Made by a program: the position numbers and the translations under genes
Part shown: positions 23,356-35,926 of the stretch, in pieces
Numbering within the stretch: the first letter of the stretch is position 1
Layout: each line of letters starts with the position of its first letter
The notes under the pieces: generated by a model
Database searches by the model: none
Told to the model about the DNA's origin: nothing
The model's input: the letters and a program-made list of their open reading frames with translations, nothing else
Assembly: GCA_028456385.1 (NCBI GenBank)
Contig: JALNQF010000001.1
Location: forward strand, 62,001 to 126,000
Reading direction: 5' to 3'
DNA length: 64,000 bases
Origin: Ophiosphaerella korrae
Taxonomy: Eukaryota > Ascomycota > Dothideomycetes > Pleosporales > Phaeosphaeriaceae

Positions 23356-24683
23356 ATTTTGTACTTTTGTCCCAGAAGGTAGTTGTATTGGAGAAAATGA
23401 AAATACTTGTCTATTACCAACATGTAAATGACAGCCTCTTAAATTATACTGATTGTTTTTATGGAGATGGGTGGACAAACAAGTTGGCGTACACTTTTCC
23501 TTTCCGGACACAGCGGGGTCGCTGACGGTCATCCCGAATGCCGAACGAGATCCACCCCGCCCTTTTGCCCTTTTACTCTCCTTCTAAGCACTTTTTGATA
23601 CTCTGATCTAATTTCGCAGCTCTCACCGCAAAATATAATCACACATTCGAAACGAGTTACCACCGCGGAGTGGCACAGACAGGCGGACGCCCATTACGTG
23701 TCATTGGCTGTTTGCCGAGGGCGTCTCTATCAATGCCCATGTTAGTCTAATTGCCGAATGAGAAAGCCATCCACGACAAGCACCGACAAGTTTTGGTGGA
23801 TGATTCCTCTCAAAATTGCTAATGATGCTGAAATAAGCTTGCCAAGTCGCGATGCATGATTATCGTTGCGGCATGTAACCCTTGCTATCACAAACATGGT
23901 TCATCAGAAATGCGACCATGAAACGTGGTGCGATTGAAGATCTGCAGAACTTTTCGCTGAAACGACATCAACTGCCAACAACTTTCAGCACGAGCAAATT
24001 TCTTCGGGCAAGACGACTTTGCGACCCCGTGATCCTGACAAGACATGATATGACGGATGTCGCATGCGCAATTTTCAATGTACCATTTGCTGCGAGAGAC
24101 ATATTCATATGATCGATATCTATGCTAGAGTACTTGACCGGATGCATTGATCGCTACCAGGCCTTCATACTTCGATACGGACCTCTGTATCTCACAATGA
24201 TCGCAGGAACTATGACGCTATGCACATACCAAACCCCTACCAGACGCCTCAGAGCATCCAGGGTTACCAAGAAAATGTTCCCACTAGACGCCGAGATGCT
24301 CCCACCCGTGACCTTAGGAGCCAGCCTCTTCCCTGGTTTGCATAAGGAAAACCATTAGATATTTATTCAATGGAACAACAAACGACCTCCTTCGGCCTAT
24401 CTTGTCCTTGATCTTCAGACATAAGGTACTATTCAAAGCGCAGCATAACGTTTGATCCTTCTCAGGAAAAGAACGAAACGTGGATGATTTGTGTACACCC
24501 ATTTGTACTTACAGCTTGGGTATGATGCTTCTCGCAGTCTTGTCGTGTAGACTCATAAGCGTGTATTTTCGCATCCTCCTGAAGTCTAAGAATCCAACTC
24601 AATCGTACGATATCCAACCCACTTCTTTACTTCGCTGTTGAGATCTCACAGTTTTCCTTCATAATCAAGTCTACTTCGTCATC
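23356..24683. other. Intergenic; possible stray exon near 24.1-24.36 kb
   Basis: No complete gene. A plus-strand frame ending at TAA 24357 reads as plausible coding (HIPNPYQTPQSIQGYQENV...LPWFA) and might be a last exon behind a CTACCAG acceptor, but no upstream exon could be joined to it. Confidence 0.3.
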
Positions 24684-25405
24684 ATGAAGTCCTTTGTACT
24701 CGTCCTACTTCCCACCTTTGCTCTTGCAGCTTTGAACAGCCAAAACCAGAACGATGTAACAAATGGCGGCGCTTGCAAAGCCATGACGGTATTGTTTGCC
24801 CGAGGTACGACAGAAGGTGGTAACATGGGCATTATTGCAGGCCCTCCCTTTGTTACCGCAATTGGCGATATGATGGGTGCTTCCAACGTTGCAGTCCAAG
24901 GCATTGAGTATCCTGCGGACATACCCGGCTTCCTCGTAGGAGGTGACAAGGGAGGAAGCCAGTTGATGGCACAGATGGTCGGCCAAGTCAGGGCAAAATG
25001 TCCAGATACAAACCTAGTTATGGCTGGTTATTCGTATGTTTTCCCATCCCCTTTTGCGATATGATATTTACAAGTCATAGTCAAGGCGGCCAACTCGTAC
25101 ACAATGCTGCAGACATGCTTTCTGCGCAAGACTCAGCCTTTGTTAGTAGCGCCGTTATATTTGGCGACCCAAACAACGGAAAGCCGGTTGGTAAAGTAGC
25201 CGCAGCCGACACAATGGTGATTTGCCATACCGGCGATTTGATTTGTGCTGGCCAAGCTCTCGTCCTAGCACCTCATCTGACATATGGACGCGACGGGGAC
25301 AATGCGGCGCAGTTTGTTGTGAACAACATGAAAGCTGCAGGTGCGGCTACGAAGGCAAAGGGTGCAGTACAGAGAAGGAAAACGGCCATCACATTCTCTT
25401 CATGA
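24684..25405 (+). CDS. Cutinase (secreted serine esterase, CE5)
   Basis: Hydrolyses ester bonds of plant cutin. Two exons, 24684-25033 and 25081-25405, around a 47-nt intron (GTATGT...TCATAG) give 224 residues; the intron falls inside the catalytic motif, which splices to AGYSQGGQ with the nucleophile serine. A signal peptide (MKSFVLVLLPTFALAA) is present. FARGTTEGGNMG carries the oxyanion-hole region, and HTGDLICAG supplies the catalytic Asp with its conserved Cys. The His in LAPHLTYGRDGDNAAQFV completes the triad. Cysteines at the start of the domain (GGACKAM), in VRAKCPDTN, and in the VICHTGDLIC segment fit the family disulfides. Length is normal and nothing is disrupted. Confidence 0.95.
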
Positions 25406-25624
25406 GTTCTGTTTATACGGCCTGCAGGAATGTAAGAAAGCTACTGTGTATATGCTTTGACAGCACTAGTATAGGATTAATTATATATTGCCCAATTGAT
25501 CTTGTGGTCTCTGCTGCACGATAGCTCAATGTGACATTGAGTATACCTATCCAACCACAAGGCGGCACTTGAACAAGCGGTGTGCAAAGGCGTAGAATTC
25601 GTCACATTGCGACTCTCGTCTTTA

Positions 25625-25861
25625 CTATGGTACAAGGCATAGGTAGTGTAGGTGGATCCCGGGCCGCAGTAGTCAAGCAATACCTCTCTACCCGACTGTT
25701 TCACATCAAATCTTCTGTAGTTTTGTATCGAAATCTGTGGTTTTCAGTCGCCTGCGTATCTATGCCTTGCTGAGGTTTGTATGCAAAACAAGACTGAATC
25801 AGGCTTGAGCTACTCCTGCGCACCCGGGATCCACCTACACTACCTATGCCTTGTACCATAG
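25625..25861. mobile_element. MITE with 39-bp perfect terminal inverted repeats and TA target site
   Basis: The left end 25625-25663 (CTATGGTACAAGGCATAGGT...CCCGGG) is exactly repeated in inverse at 25823-25861. Both ends are flanked by TA (25623-25624 and 25862-25863), the target duplication of Tc1/mariner-type transposons. The whole element is 237 bp with no coding capacity, so it is non-autonomous. Perfect inverted repeats imply recent insertion or continued selection for mobility. It sits 220 bases downstream of the cutinase stop. Confidence 0.88.
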
Positions 25862-27148
25862 TAATATTTCTTTCCTAATTCAGTAAGTATTTGAATTTAG
25901 TATCTATTGCTGCAGCGCTTGCTGGTACACGAAGGAGTGCGATGCGTTTCGTAACAATAGTGTGCCACTTGATTCTTGAAACATTAGCTGCGCCACCAAC
26001 AATGACATGACTCATGGATATCACACAACCCCTCAATTTCGGCGAGAAGTGGTTATTTATCATTCTGAAATCCTTAAGTCTGCGAAGTTTATTTTATAGA
26101 GTATCTATATACTAACAGACATAAGCGAATCCACCAATATCCCCCTGCACCACTTGAAATTACCTGCAAATTAATCGCTATACCTGCCGCTACCTTGTCC
26201 TCAAATTTCAAGTCTGCACAATGTCTGTAGCCCTTGTTGTCGCCCTGCAAACTTGTCGTTTTCCGTCCGTGCGCGTCTATTTTTCTCCCTTTTTCCCACT
26301 GCACGTCCGTTTTTCTGTCTAGATTATATATACTCCGTGTAGCACGTTTAAATCAGTCCTGTTTCAGTCTTGTTTTAGTCCTGTTTCTACCCCTTTACTC
26401 TAGTATAATCTTTTACTAGGCCTGCAGCATGCCGCTACTATGTATTAATCCCCCTATTGCGCCGACTTTTACTTAGGTATTAAGCTAGCTATCTTCTATA
26501 ATCTTCTATACTACTTGTTATATCTACTGTATATCTATAAAGTTCTATAAAAACTATATTAGTGCCCTATATTAGCTCTACCTTAATTATACTCCTATAA
26601 GTTTACTTAGTAGTACTCTTAACTATCTACTAACCTACTTATATATACTTCCTATTCTACTTATAGCTGCTATTTATAGCTTCTATCTATAGACCTTAAT
26701 AGTCTACCTTTATAATAGGCCTATATAGTATCCCTACTACTATATAGTAGGCCTATAACTACCTATAATACTTCTATAGAGCTATCTACCTACTATAAAT
26801 AGTCTCTACTTCTAGAGATAGTATACGACAAGGACTTTCTAGAGTCCCTACTAGATAATATTCTTACTACGCTACTATAGCCTACTATATAGCCCTTACT
26901 AAACCTAAATTACTTTAATTTAGCTACTTTATAAGTACTTTATATATATTATAGTACTTTATACTAGCTAAATAAGTGTAAGTCTTTATCTACTATAAAC
27001 TACTCTAAGTTTACTTTTTACTACTTTAATAGCTAAGTAAACCTACTACTTTTAACTCTACTTCTATAGTACCTATATACTCTACTCTATAACTTATTAT
27101 AAGAGGCTAGAAACTTCTATAGAGATCTATACTAGTATAATTTAGCTT

Positions 27149-27463
27149 TATAAGGTAGACTTTACGTAAGATAACTTAATAAGGTAGTTTTAACAATTAA
27201 CTAAAAAGAGTAAATAGTAGATAAAGCTATCTAAGTAAGTACTAGGTATATATACCTAGTAGCCTACTAAGCGCTAACTAAAAGTAGAAAAGTAGTTAAA
27301 TATTAGTAAGTTCGCAATATTAGTAAGTTTGCGATATTAGTAAGTTGTAAACTTACTAATATATTAGTAAGTTTGTAATGTTAGTACGTTTACTATATTA
27401 GTAAGTTACTAACTTACTAATATTAGTGCGAAAATAAGAGATATAAGAGATAACTCCCTTATA
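27149..27463 (-). repeat. 3' LTR of the chromovirus
   Basis: 315 bp, matching 35612-35926 with about ten differences, mainly C/T and G/A transitions. It contains a cluster of TTAGTAAGTT motifs in both orientations (about 27302-27423) that can form hairpins. Confidence 0.92.
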
Positions 27464-28479
27464 CGTTTCCCTCCTTTTAAAGAGCGAATTCCTAGAGCTT
27501 AAAAAGGGCTCTAATTAACTAATAATACCTATTAGGTAGTAGTAGTAGTAGCTAGGGTTAAGGAAGTTAACTATTTTTAGAGTTAAAATCGTTATTTATA
27601 AAGTATAGAGCTAAAGTTTTTACTAATTTTAGTATAAAATTAAGACGCGCGTAACTTCTATATATAAAACGTGTTAACTATAAACTCTTTTCTACTACCT
27701 TTACTCTACACTAATAAAATTAAACCTAAAAGTATTTATATATAGTATAAAGAAAAGTAAAGTTAACGCTACTAAGTAACTTAATAGCGCTAAATCTTTA
27801 TATAAGTACTTACTATAGATATAGGCTTTGTAATAAGTAGGTTTGTTAATATAGGAGACCTAGTAAGCCTAATATTTATAAGTATTAAGGGGTAGGCAGC
27901 ATAAAGTAGCCCTAGCTAGGAATTTAGTAGCTAGTTATAAATTCTATAATAGTAAACTAGACCTACGCGTAACTAGTTATAAGAGAGCGTAGTAGTTATA
28001 GCTATAGTAGTAGAGGTAGGCCCTAACCTAAAAAGAGTCCTACGCTTACTAGCTAAGGTAAACTATTCCTACTATTTTTTACGCTATAATTTATCTTTAG
28101 CTAGTAGTAAAGTTTTCTAATTACGCCTTAGAGGGCCTTTTTACGCCTACTAATAGCTAGAGTACTTTACTAGGTTGCGTCTTTATTAAGCTCTATTTTA
28201 GGTATATAGTTAGTGTTTTAGGCTTCTCTAAGTAGTTCTAGTAAAAGTTAAAAGTAGTAATTATACCTTATAAAGGGGCTTTTTTACGCCTATTAATAGT
28301 TTTAGGCTTATCTAGGTAGTTCTAGTAAGAGCTAAAAGTAGTAATTACGCCTTAGAGGGGCTTTTTTATACCTATTAGTAGGTTAAGATACTCTAATAAG
28401 TTACGTCTTTATTAAGGCTCTATTTTTTTAGTATATATAGAGTTAGTAGTTTAGCTTTTTCTAGGTAGTTTTAGTAAAA

Positions 28480-31400
28480 GTTAAAAGTAGCTTTATATTT
28501 TATAAATTCTTCTACTAGCTCTTATATAAGTTTATTATAGCTAGTCTAGTAGACTAAGTAGTACTATCCTATATATTTTCTACGCTCTTTAAAGTATATA
28601 TCTAAGATAGCTTCTACTAGGTATTCTTTGTATACGCTACTAGTTTCTTTATTAGTAATAATAATAGAGATTAGCTATAGTAAGTCTTAATCTAGTAAAG
28701 GCTTCTAATCTCTAGAGCGTAAGAGTTTTAGAGAGAAGACTAGGAATACGCCTTTACTTAGTATTTCTTAGAGTAGTACTAGCTTATATACTCTACTATT
28801 ATAGATAACTCTTTTAATAAAGTATAGGCCTACCTATTAGTAGTCTAATTTTAGAGTTAGCTAAGTAGTTCTCTAATTAGCTATACTAATATAGGCTTAG
28901 TTACTAACTTTATATACTAGTCTACTTTAGTAAGAGGTATTAGCTTAAGCTACTTACTCTTATTATACCTAGAGTATTTTTTCTTTAAGGTAGGCTACTA
29001 GGTTACTATAAGCGTTAAGTAGCTTATTAGCTTATATATATTAGTTGCGTTAAGCTAGGTTTAGTTAATCTTTATTATTTTCGCTAGGGTATATACTACT
29101 ATAAGAGTAATACCCTAGATCTACGAGAAATAGAGTTATCTTAATAGATATATTAATAGTGTTATTTACTTAGAACTTAGCTACGTATAGTTAAGCTACC
29201 TAGTTATCTTACGCGTAGTTAATATATTACCTTAGAAAGATCTCTAGGGCTTAATTTACTCGCTTAGTTTAGCTATTAGTTTCTAAGTAGTACGTAGTTA
29301 AGAGCTTTTACGTAATATAGAGGTATTTATATACATAGCGCTAAAATTAGCTAATAAAGGTTATCTCTCTATTAGATATAATATTTATTAGGACTTTATA
29401 AAGCTTAAAAATAGATATAAAATATTAAGTAGCTTTCTCTAGTTTTAGAGACTTATAAGAGAAGAAATAGTGTCTTTTTATAAGGTAGTAGTAAATTACT
29501 AAGATATATTTATAAATCTAGCTACTATTTTTACTAGTTAGTAAGGTTTAGATATAGTCTACTAAGATATTAGTTTAGAGTATATAAAGAATTAGTATAG
29601 GTTAGAGGTAACTAAGTTTACTATCTTATAAGTTCTTTATATAGTAGTAGATTAAGTATATATTATAAAATTACTTAATAGCTTAGAGTATCTTAAGCTA
29701 ATAATAGCACTTATATATTAGATATAGTATACTATAGAGTCTTTTATAGCTTACTAACTAATAGTTATAGTATAAATTAAAGATTTAGTAGTATAGATAA
29801 GTATTTAAGGGGATATATAGACGCGTTTTATTAACTTAGAGGTACTTTTCTTTCTCTAATCTAGTAGAGCTAATATTAGCACGTAAAAAGTAGTATTTTA
29901 CTTTATAGAAAGCTTTTAATAGTTTTTATTATCTACTATCTATAGTAGTAAATATAGCTTAGGCTACGTAGTCTTCTAAGTATACTATATCTAGTAATTC
30001 TTCTATTAGGCGTAAGTTAATAATATATAGTAAGAGTTCTAGGTCTAGTTCTCTATTATAAAGTAGTAGAAAATCCTCTAGTAGGTTTACTAATATAGGT
30101 TTTATTCTTGTAATATAGTAAAGGTAGGCGTATACTATAGTAGCTTATTTTAGCGTAAATCTATCTAGCTTTTATAAGTCTACGAGGCTTAGAGCGTAAA
30201 TTACTATATCTAGCGTAGGTTTTACACTTAGGGCTAAGACTTAAGAGCTTAAGATAATTTAGTTAGCTTTTAATACTTATAGATTAGAATTATCTATAAA
30301 GTAATTTTATAGTTAGTAGCTTAAGGCGTCTATAACCTTATTTATATTACTAGGTATGTATTTAATATAGAAATTAAATTAAGATAAGAATAATAACTAG
30401 TAAGCCTAGTAGTAATTAAGCTTTTTAGTTATTATAAAAGTTTCTAAATTATAGTAGTCTATTATAATATAGATTATATATAGACTACTTATAAGCTCTA
30501 GTTCTTATTCTTTAAATACTTAGATTATAGCTATAAGTTCTAGGTTATAGATATTATAATTATATTCTACTAGGGTATATTTTTTTAAAAAGAAGCTAAC
30601 TAGCTATTAGATTTTATTATAGTTTAGTTAGCTTATTACTCTACTTAAGGCCTACCTAGAAGTATTAGTTTAGATATAAATTAGTTTTAAGGAGTTAAAG
30701 TAAAGTAAGACTATACTTAGCTAGAAAGTAGCTTTTAGTTTATTAAAAGTATCTATATATTCTTAGGTAATTATAAAGGGCTTATACTAGGTCTTTTAAA
30801 AGAGTAGCCTATTTCTTTTAGTAAGTTTAGTAATAACCTTAGACTTAATTAACTTAGTAAGTAGTAAGGTAAGGCTTAAGTAATCCTTAATAAAGCGCTA
30901 GAGAAATCTAGTATAGCCTAGAAAGGCTAGGACTTCTTTAGTAGTCTTTAGTATTTCTTACTCTTAAATAGCTTTAACTTTAGAGAGATCTATTATAATT
31001 CTTTTATTAGAGATAATTATACTTAAAAACTTAACTAAGGTAGCGTAGAGGCTAGATTTTTTAGAGTTTATATAGAAGCCTTACTCTTTTAGTTATATAA
31101 GTACTTTATAAATATACTAAATATAGTCTATTTTATTATTAGAGTATATTAGGATATTGTCTATATATATAGTATAGAAGTTGTCTAAATATTCTAGTAG
31201 GGCTAAGTTAATAGCACGCTAGAAGGTAGCTAGTACGTTAGTAAAGCTAAAGAGTACTACCTTATAAGTATATATACTAAAGTAAGTAATAAAAGTAGTT
31301 AGCTATTCTAAATTTAAAGTAATACGTAAGTAGTAAAAGGCGTATATTACGTTAAATTTAGAGAATATCTTTACTTTATTTAAGTAAGCTAGTATTTCTC

Positions 31401-32400
31401 TAAAGAATAGAATAGAGTACTAGTCTTTAATAGTAGATTTGTTTAGCTTATAGTAGTTTACGTAGACTTATAAGCTACTATCTAGTTTAGCTATAATTAG
31501 TAAGTTATTCTTAGCTAAGGAGCTATATTTACTAATAAAGCCTTTACCTTTTATTTCTTAGATATATTTCTAGATTACTTTATCTTATTTTCTAGTAAAA
31601 AAGTAAAGTTTAGTGTCTAGGATTTTTGCGCTAAGTTTAAAAGTAATTTCTAGGTTATATAGCTTATAAGAGAGAAGTTCTTTAGTAGCTTTCTTATTAA
31701 AATAAGGTATTAGGTCTTAATATAGTTAGAGTAGTTCTATAGATAGAATATCTTTAAGCTCTACTATAAGTAGTAGTTTATAAAATTACGTGTAATCTAC
31801 TTCTTTAGCTACTTTATAGTAGTACACTAGTAGTAGTATTTTATTTAAGGTAAGTACTATAAGCGTATATTTACTTCTTCTAGTAAAGGCCTTAATTATA
31901 TAATAACTAATAGTTTAAATATCTATTAATAAGTTCTATTTATACCTATTAGAGTGCCTACTTAAGGGCCCTATAAGAGTAGATAATAGTTTAAGTACTA
32001 GCTTCTTTAAGGCTATAGTAGAGTAATATCTAAGTATACTATAGTATACTACTAAGGAGATTTTGTTAGTTATCTAGTAGTACTATTAGTAGTAAGTATT
32101 AGAGAATAATAACGTTCTATAGTAGTAGTTAGGTTTAATAGTATAGGCCTTATACTATAAAAATCCTAGAATAAGGTTAAATTAGCTTATATTTTTAATA
32201 ATATAAGTAGAGGTCTATTTAATATACGTACTTACTTATAGGTAGAACTTAACCTAATACGTAATAGACTTAGATAGAGAACTATTATATCCTTTATAGA
32301 TAATAAGTTAAAGTAGCTAGATAGTTTATAATTTTATAGTCTTCTAAGTAAATTTTTATTAAATAAAGTTTATATTAGCTCTATTATTAGCTAGGGTTCT
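28480..32400 (-). pseudogene. Chromovirus pol remnant: PR, RT, RNase H, IN, chromodomain
   Basis: Minus-strand translation, with stops, recovers the family core blocks. Protease: ALANNRANINFI near 32.37 kb, where a DxGA-type site is now N-N-R-A. Reverse transcriptase: YIDNILIYS at 31167-31141, the catalytic YIDD with the second Asp changed to Asn, followed by blocks matching the EEHV..VL..L, LGF.IS and VKAI regions at 31.1-30.9 kb. RNase H: a TDH-like segment and TKKLN at about 30.48-30.36 kb. Integrase: first catalytic Asp codon at 29559-29557 (VDYI), second at 29373-29371 now Asn (IISNR), and the Glu 36 codons later at 29265-29263 now Lys (QTKR-like). Chromodomain: EYLVEAILDIY near 28.6 kb. 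Every catalytic change is G to A in the coding sense, as RIP predicts. Confidence 0.88.
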
Positions 32401-35400
32401 AGCTATATAAGGTACTATAAGGTCTTTACTTAAGAAGCTAGTAAATAAGAATTAGTTTAGCTTAGCTTCTATTAGATTAGTTAGTAGTTTCTTGTACTAA
32501 ACTATCTATATTCTATAAGTAAGTGTATAAGATATAGCTATACTAGGAGTTATACTTTAGTAGTTAATTACGCTCTTCTAGTTTATATAATCCTTAGGTT
32601 AAGGCTTTAGGCCTAAGGAACGTTATTTTCTAAATCCTAGTCTAAGTTAGGCTCTAGTTCTAGCTTTATATCTAGTTAGAGGTTATATTTAAAGAATTAG
32701 TCCTTTATTTCTATATCTATTTTAGAGTCTATTACTATATAGGTAGCTATATAGTAGTTTATAGTATTAGTAAGTATCTTAGATTTAGTAGCTTTTATTT
32801 ATTTATAAGTAGTATAGTCTAGCTTTCTAATACTTATCTTTTTATAGCCCTAGTATAAAATTATTTTAAAGTTCTTAGTTTTAATTATAGTAGCCTTTTT
32901 ACTAGTTAGGTATATTCTTCTAAATATACTTTCTAGTTATAGTTAATAGTATTTTAGTTCTTATAAAGTTATAGCTAGTTCTTCTTTAAAGTTTTATATC
33001 TACGCTCTTAGTTTAGCTCTTATAGGCGCTAGAGTATAAAGCTAGGTTTACTTAAGGCTTATATCTAAGTTATAATTATTTACTTTATTTTCTAATATTA
33101 AGATTATCTTTTAAAAATTAGTAGGGCTATTATAGATACTAGGGGTAGTACTAGTAGCCTCTCTAAGCTAAGGTTATAGCTTTTTTTAAAGGTAGATATT
33201 ATATAGCTATAGGTTCTATTATAGTTTAAGGCTAATATTATTAAATTTAGAGAGGAATTTAGCTTATACTAACTAGGTAGTTTTATAGATTAGTTAATCT
33301 AGTTTAAATTTAGCTATTTCTAGGGTTTTATAATATACTTCTCTTAATCTTACTATATTTATATTACTAAATTAGTAAAAAAGTATAAAGAAATATATAA
33401 ATTCTTCTTAGTATAAGTAGGTAATACTATTTAGGATAGTAAGGTATAGGTAAGCTAACCCTATATAGTAGCGTATAATAACGTTAGCTTAGGTTTATAA
33501 GCTAATATATTTTTTTCTATTAGTAATAAAGTAATTATATATAGACTAGATAAAAGATATAATATCTATATAGCGTCTTATACCTAAAAATTATAGAGGT
33601 TTTATAGAGTAGTCTTCTTATTCTTTATACTAGTAAAAATTAAAGGCTAGCTCTTAGATACTAGTTAAGAAGAGAGTTAAAGTAAACTCTTTTCTATTAA
33701 AGATATAGTAGCCTACTACTAGTACTTAGGGTTTAAACTCTCTTTTAAAGAAGCTAGGTTACTAGCCTTATAGTAAGATCTTAGTATAAGGTAGTTTTAT
33801 ATCTTTCTACGCTAGTATATTAAAGTTAAAGGTTTTTAGCTTAGTTTATTTAGCTATTAAGTTTTCTTAGTAGATTACTACTTTATATAAGTAGTTATAT
33901 TTTACTATAGCTTCTTCTTATAAGGCTTTATACTAAGTAGCTCTTTAGCTTAAAGTATTATATTACTCTATAATATAGTTATAGTCTAGTAGTAATTACG
34001 CTAGGCGTTCTTAGAGTTAGGCTAATTAGTTATCTTATTAAGAGAGTTATTTATCTAATTTACTTACTCTAGCTATAAGCCTCTAGTTTTATTTATTTAC
34101 TACGTTAATTATATCTTATATCTAGGTATTTATAACTACTAGGTATAATACTATTCTAGCTAGAGTAAATTTTCTAAGAGATAAGTAATTACTAGGTTTA
34201 TTATCTTTAATTCTCTAGTATAAGGTTAGTAGTAGAGTATAAATTAAGAGTTAGAGCTTAGTAAACTTAGTAAGTAATTTCTTAAGTTTATCTTAAGATA
34301 TAAAGACTATTCTTAGTAGTAGGTCTTTATTAATTATAGTGTTTAATAGTAAGTTATCTTTTAGCTCTTCTAGGATCTTAAGCTTAGGTATAGGCTAGAG
34401 TAATAATACTTAGCTAACGTTTAGTTAGGCGTTATTAATTAAGTTATTTAATATAGTCTAGTTATTAAAAGAAACCTTAGTAACTAGTCTATACTTTAGA
34501 AGGCTACCTTAGTTAAAGGGAGTAGAGTCTATATCTAAGTTAAATTCTTCTATAATAAGTTAGTTAGGAGTAGCTAAGTCTATTATAGAGCTATTAGCTA
34601 AAAAAGTACCTAGTACTTATTAGAGAATTATATTAGGTTAGAAATTAAGTTTACTAAGTAGTCTTAGCTAAATAAAGGATTTAAGGTCTATTACCTATTT
34701 TCCTTTATCTTTCTATAAAGGAGTCTTAAGATATTATTAGAAGTTACTTAGTACTTTTTTTGTTAGAGTAGTTAGTATAGTAAGTTCTTAGGTTTATTTT
34801 TCTAGAGACTTAGTTCTAGCGCGTATTTTATAGATTGTTTACAGTATAGTAGCTCTAGAGCGTTCTTTTAGTTCCTTACTAGATCTATAGTCTACTATTT
34901 ATAGTATATCTTTATCTTATAAGTACGCTTAGTTTAAGTAATAAAGAGGTTATAAGCTAGTATTATTTTAGTTTAAGAGGCTAGCTTTTAAGGGGATAGA
35001 AGATTTTTTATATAACTAAGTTATAGTATAATAAGCTAAGTTGTAGTAGTTATATACTATATTAGTGTATTTAGCTATTAGTTTATAGAGATTTAGATCT
35101 TTAGTACTAGCTAGTAAAGGTTTTAGTAAGGTCTAAGGCGCTTTATTACTTAGTTCTTGTAAATTAAGTACTAGTAATTTATGTAGGTTTAGGGGTCTTT
35201 TCTTTCTCTAGTACTACTACCTAGGTTTAATACCTAGTATAAGTATACCCTTACTTAGGTATACGTAGTAAGTATAAGCTAAAGCTTTATAACTTATAAA
35301 GTAGTTAAACTACTCTTTTTTAGTACGTATTTCTTTCTAGAATGTTAGTGCTAGTACTAGTAAAAAGGGAGCGCTAGAAACTTTAACTAGAACTATAATA

Positions 35401-35611
35401 TAGTAAACTCAAGGGGCTACCTAGCGCGCTATAGCTAAGGTAGGATCTAATTCCTAGTAGTATAGTTCTTTTTAGCTAGCTAGGCTTAATTAAGAGTTAG
35501 CTATAATTAGCTATCTTATAGTAACTCTAGTATAAGTAAGAAGGCTACTAGCGTAGTTCTAGGTTATAGAGAGGCCTATAAAAGTAAAATATTTATAGAG
35601 ATCTACTATTA

Positions 35612-35926
35612 TATAAGGTAGACTTTACGTAAGATAACTTAATAAGGTAGTTTTAATAATTAACTAAAAAGAGTAAATAGTAGATAAAGCTATCTAAGTA
35701 AGTACTAGGTATATATACCTAGTAGCCTACTAAGCGCTAACTAAAAGTAGAAAAGTAGTTAAATATTAGTAAGTTTGCAATGTTAGTAAGTTTGCGATAT
35801 TAGTAAGTTGTAAACTTACTAACATGTTAGTAAGTTTATAATATTAGTAAGTTTACTATATTAGTAAGTTATAAACTTACTAATATTAGTGCGAAAATAA
35901 GAGATATAAAGGATAACTCCCTTATA
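35612..35926 (-). repeat. 5' LTR of the chromovirus
   Basis: The partner of 27149-27463 and equal in length. On the minus strand it begins TATAAGGGAGTTATCC, where the first TA is probably an original TG. Confidence 0.92.

Larger units (their letters stand above)
27149..35926 (-). mobile_element. Ty3/gypsy chromovirus retrotransposon, RIP-inactivated
   Basis: An 8.8-kb element read on the minus strand, bounded by two 315-bp LTRs. In order along the minus strand, recognisable remnants are protease, reverse transcriptase, RNase H, integrase and a chromodomain, the pol order of Ty3/gypsy chromoviruses. LTR termini on the minus strand read TA...TA, as expected if canonical TG...CA ends were hit by RIP. 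No clear target-site duplication is visible. No frame is open, so it cannot encode proteins now. Confidence 0.9.
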
